A stretch of DNA of 12,985 nt from JBDZUZ01 sp040255445 (GTDB lineage Bacteria > Planctomycetota > Phycisphaerae > Phycisphaerales > UBA1924): positions 1 to 12,985 of the forward strand of contig JBDZUZ010000109.1 of assembly GCA_040255445.1 (NCBI GenBank), in the 5' to 3' direction. The notes under the pieces are model-generated. The model saw only the letters and a program-made list of their open reading frames with translations, ran no database searches and was not told the origin of the DNA. Shown piece by piece: positions 11,844-12,985 of this stretch (position 1 is its first letter; each line of letters begins with the position of its first letter). Both the position numbers and the translations under genes were made by a program.

Positions 11844-12083
11844 CGCGGCGGCGGGGGTAATCGCGGTTGCACTGGACGCTGTCGCCCTCTTCGAGGGCTT
11901 TGAGATTCCTTGCTCGCTGCACCCACGGCTTGCGGCTCCGCCGCGGCGCCGTGGGCTAAACGCTGTCGCCCGCTGCGCGGGCTGGGCGTTCGAAACGGAC
12001 CGAGATCACGGCGAAGTGGAGCGCGCAGTGCTTTTGCGGTTCCCGCGAACCCCTCCCTGACGGTCGGGGCTCCATGTGGGTGG
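11844..12083. other. Palindrome-rich spacer
   Basis: No convincing gene. The region contains the repeat cluster at 11878-11983. It then has a GGTTC-CCGC-GAACC stem-loop (about 12038-12051) and CCCTCCCTGACGGTCGGGG (about 12054-12073), which resembles short dispersed repeats common in planctomycete spacers (recollection, not verified). The stretch after 12000 shows no promoter that I would call. Confidence 0.6.
11878..11983. repeat. Hairpin flanked by two direct 22-nt hairpin repeats
   Basis: Two 22-nt copies (11878-11899 and 11962-11983) begin GCTGTCGCCC and end GGGCT. Each forms a hairpin: GCCCTC-TTC-GAGGGC in the first and GCCCGC-TGC-GCGGGC in the second. Two of the three differences are a compensated T-A to G-C pair in the stem. 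Between them, CCCACGGC (11922-11929) pairs with GCCGTGGG (11948-11955), enclosing an inner GCGGC-TCC-GCCGC stem. The preserved pairing suggests the folded structure matters for this repeat family. Confidence 0.75.
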
Positions 12084-12209
12084 ATGCGAGGGGTTGTGTT
12101 GTTCGGGGGTTTGGTAGGCTGCGTGGCGGTGGGTGGCGCCGTTGCGGGGGTGGGGTGTGAGGGGGGTGCGCGGGGTGGTGGGATCGGATTCGAGCGCAAC
12201 CGTGAGTGA
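12084..12209 (+). CDS. Possible 41-aa ORF overlapping the next gene
   Basis: ATG 12084 to TGA 12207-12209 encodes a hydrophobic, Gly/Val-rich peptide that looks like a signal sequence or short membrane segment (MRGVVLFGGLVGCVAVGG and on, with a Cys near residue 25). Its end overlaps the GTG start of the zinc-ribbon protein by 8 nt, an arrangement that can allow translational coupling. Low-complexity GC-rich DNA easily yields such ORFs, so this may be non-coding. The near-lipobox AGVGC is a poor match. Confidence 0.25.
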   Translation: MRGVVLFGGLVGCVAVGGAVAGVGCEGGARGGGIGFERNRE

Positions 12210-12985
12210 AGCGGCGGCGCCGCCGCCGTTGCCGGGGCGGCCGCGGGGGTGTGGGCTGTGCGGGTATCCGGTAGTCGGGGTGCGGTGTTCGGAGTGTGGG
12301 GCGGCGGTGTCGCCGGCGGATGATGCGGAGTTGTTGCGGCGGGTGCTGAGCGAGCGGGAGGCGCGGCGGCTTGTGCGCGGATTGGGCATGGCGGCGCGGG
12401 CGCCGCTTATGGTGGGCGCGGCGTTCGTTGTGTTCGCGGTGGTGCTGGTGGTGTCCATGGCGCTTGGCTCCAACGCGATCATGGAGACTTTGTTCTGGCT
12501 GCCGATGGGAGCGGTGGGGGTGGCGGCGGTGATGTGGTTCGGTGGCGTGTGGGTGGTATCGGGCGTGGCGGTTGTGCGCGGGTCCGCAGCGGCGGTGTGG
12601 GCGCGGGGCGGGGTTGCGGCCGCGGTGGGTGCGGGGGCGGTGTACTTCCTGCTGGTGGCGTGGCTGCCGCCGATGGTGTTCAAGGTGGCGGGCTGCATCG
12701 CGGCGGTGGGGTGCGGTGTGAGCGCGGCGGGGGTGTTCGCGGTGTGCGGGCGGTTGTGGGAACGGACGCAGCGGGCACGGTATAAGTGGGGCGTGCATCG
12801 GCGGCCAACGCCGCGGCGGCGGTTCCTCGTGATGACGGCCGCGGCGGCGGCGTGGGCCGCGGTGGTGTGTGTGGAGTCAGCGCTGAGCGGGGTGCCGACG
12901 GGGTCGACGTGGCCCGGTTCGCCGCGGGGGTTCAGCACGGGGGTTGTTGAGATTGGTGGGTTGCTGTTGCTGGATTTTGCGTGGG
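12202..12985 (+). CDS. Zinc-ribbon multi-pass membrane protein, 3' part missing
   Basis: An open frame runs from GTG 12202 to the right edge without a stop (261 residues seen). The N-terminus has a four-cysteine zinc ribbon, Cys17-x2-Cys20 and Cys29-x2-Cys32 (CGLCGYPVVGVRCSECG), after a Pro/Ala-rich start. A charged linker (DDAELLRRVLSEREARRLVRG) leads into hydrophobic segments at roughly 65-90, 93-122, 132-156, 160-182 and 208-226. The CxxCGY...CxECG ribbon followed by membrane helices is a common arrangement in planctomycete proteins of unknown role. The Arg-rich loop near 190-207 is probably cytosolic. The start is uncertain: in-frame GTG codons also lie at 12175 and 12178. The function cannot be named from the visible part. 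Confidence 0.7.
   Translation, partial: MSEAAAPPPLPGRPRGCGLCGYPVVGVRCSECGAAVSPADDAELLRRVLSEREARRLVRGLGMAARAPLMVGAAFVVFAVVLVVSMALGSNAIMETLFWLPMGAVGVAAVMWFGGVWVVSGVAVVRGSAAAVWARGGVAAAVGAGAVYFLLVAWLPPMVFKVAGCIAAVGCGVSAAGVFAVCGRLWERTQRARYKWGVHRRPTPRRRFLVMTAAAAAWAAVVCVESALSGVPTGSTWPGSPRGFSTGVVEIGGLLLLDFAW

Noticed and set aside
12030..12052. tRNA T-arm-like GGTTC...GAACC
   Set aside because: A simple 5-bp stem with a 4-nt loop. No acceptor, D or anticodon arms fit around it.

Overview
The window is GC-rich bacterial DNA that most resembles a planctomycete of the class Phycisphaerae. The main reasons are the C-terminal 'GC-type' dockerin-like tail on the secreted protein at 9204-11843, the zinc-ribbon membrane protein at the right edge, the standalone TPR/RNA-polymerase-alpha-CTD protein, and the many palindromic repeats between genes. 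This placement is inferred from family knowledge, not from a marker gene.

Layout, left to right. (1) 3-590 (+): C-terminal part of an ankyrin-repeat protein that enters from the left edge. (2) 591-870: spacer with hairpin repeats. (3) 871-1314 (+): small Ala-rich protein of unknown function, convergent with (4) 1384-2448 (-): a YeiH-family putative sulfate exporter. A 27-bp tandem repeat and a hairpin fill the gap between them. (5) 2468-3805 (+): a PLP-dependent class V aminotransferase-fold enzyme, divergent from the exporter across only 19 bp. It carries what looks like an in-frame insertion of a dispersed palindromic repeat. (6) 4082-4696 (+): type I cysteine dioxygenase. (7) 4784-6100 (+): a second class V aminotransferase-fold enzyme, a paralogue of (5). 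(8) 6354-7904 (+): MATE efflux transporter. (9) 8080-9018 (+): three TPRs followed by two RNA-polymerase alpha-CTD domains, ending at a strong intrinsic terminator. (10) 9204-11843 (+): secreted WDG-repeat (beta-propeller-like) protein with an Ig-like domain and dockerin-like tail. (11) 11844-12083: palindrome-rich spacer. (12) 12202 to the right edge (+): zinc-ribbon multi-pass membrane protein, possibly overlapped at its start by a tiny ORF.

The most coherent unit is 1384-6100. Cysteine dioxygenase makes cysteine sulfinate from cysteine. The two class V PLP enzymes belong to a superfamily that contains cysteine desulfhydrases, desulfinases and C-S lyases. The YeiH-type transporter could remove oxidised sulfur. 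I read this as a candidate cysteine/sulfur-amino-acid oxidation module. The individual family assignments are strong; the joint pathway is inference.

Other points worth attention are the in-frame palindromic insertion at about 3359-3442 with a related intergenic copy at 643-715, the double alpha-CTD/TPR protein, and recurring -10-like boxes 6-9 nt before start codons that suggest leaderless transcripts. One of these is a near-palindromic box shared by two divergent genes. Octamer and palindrome repeats lie between most of the genes. I saw no tRNA, rRNA, CRISPR array, transposase or phage gene.
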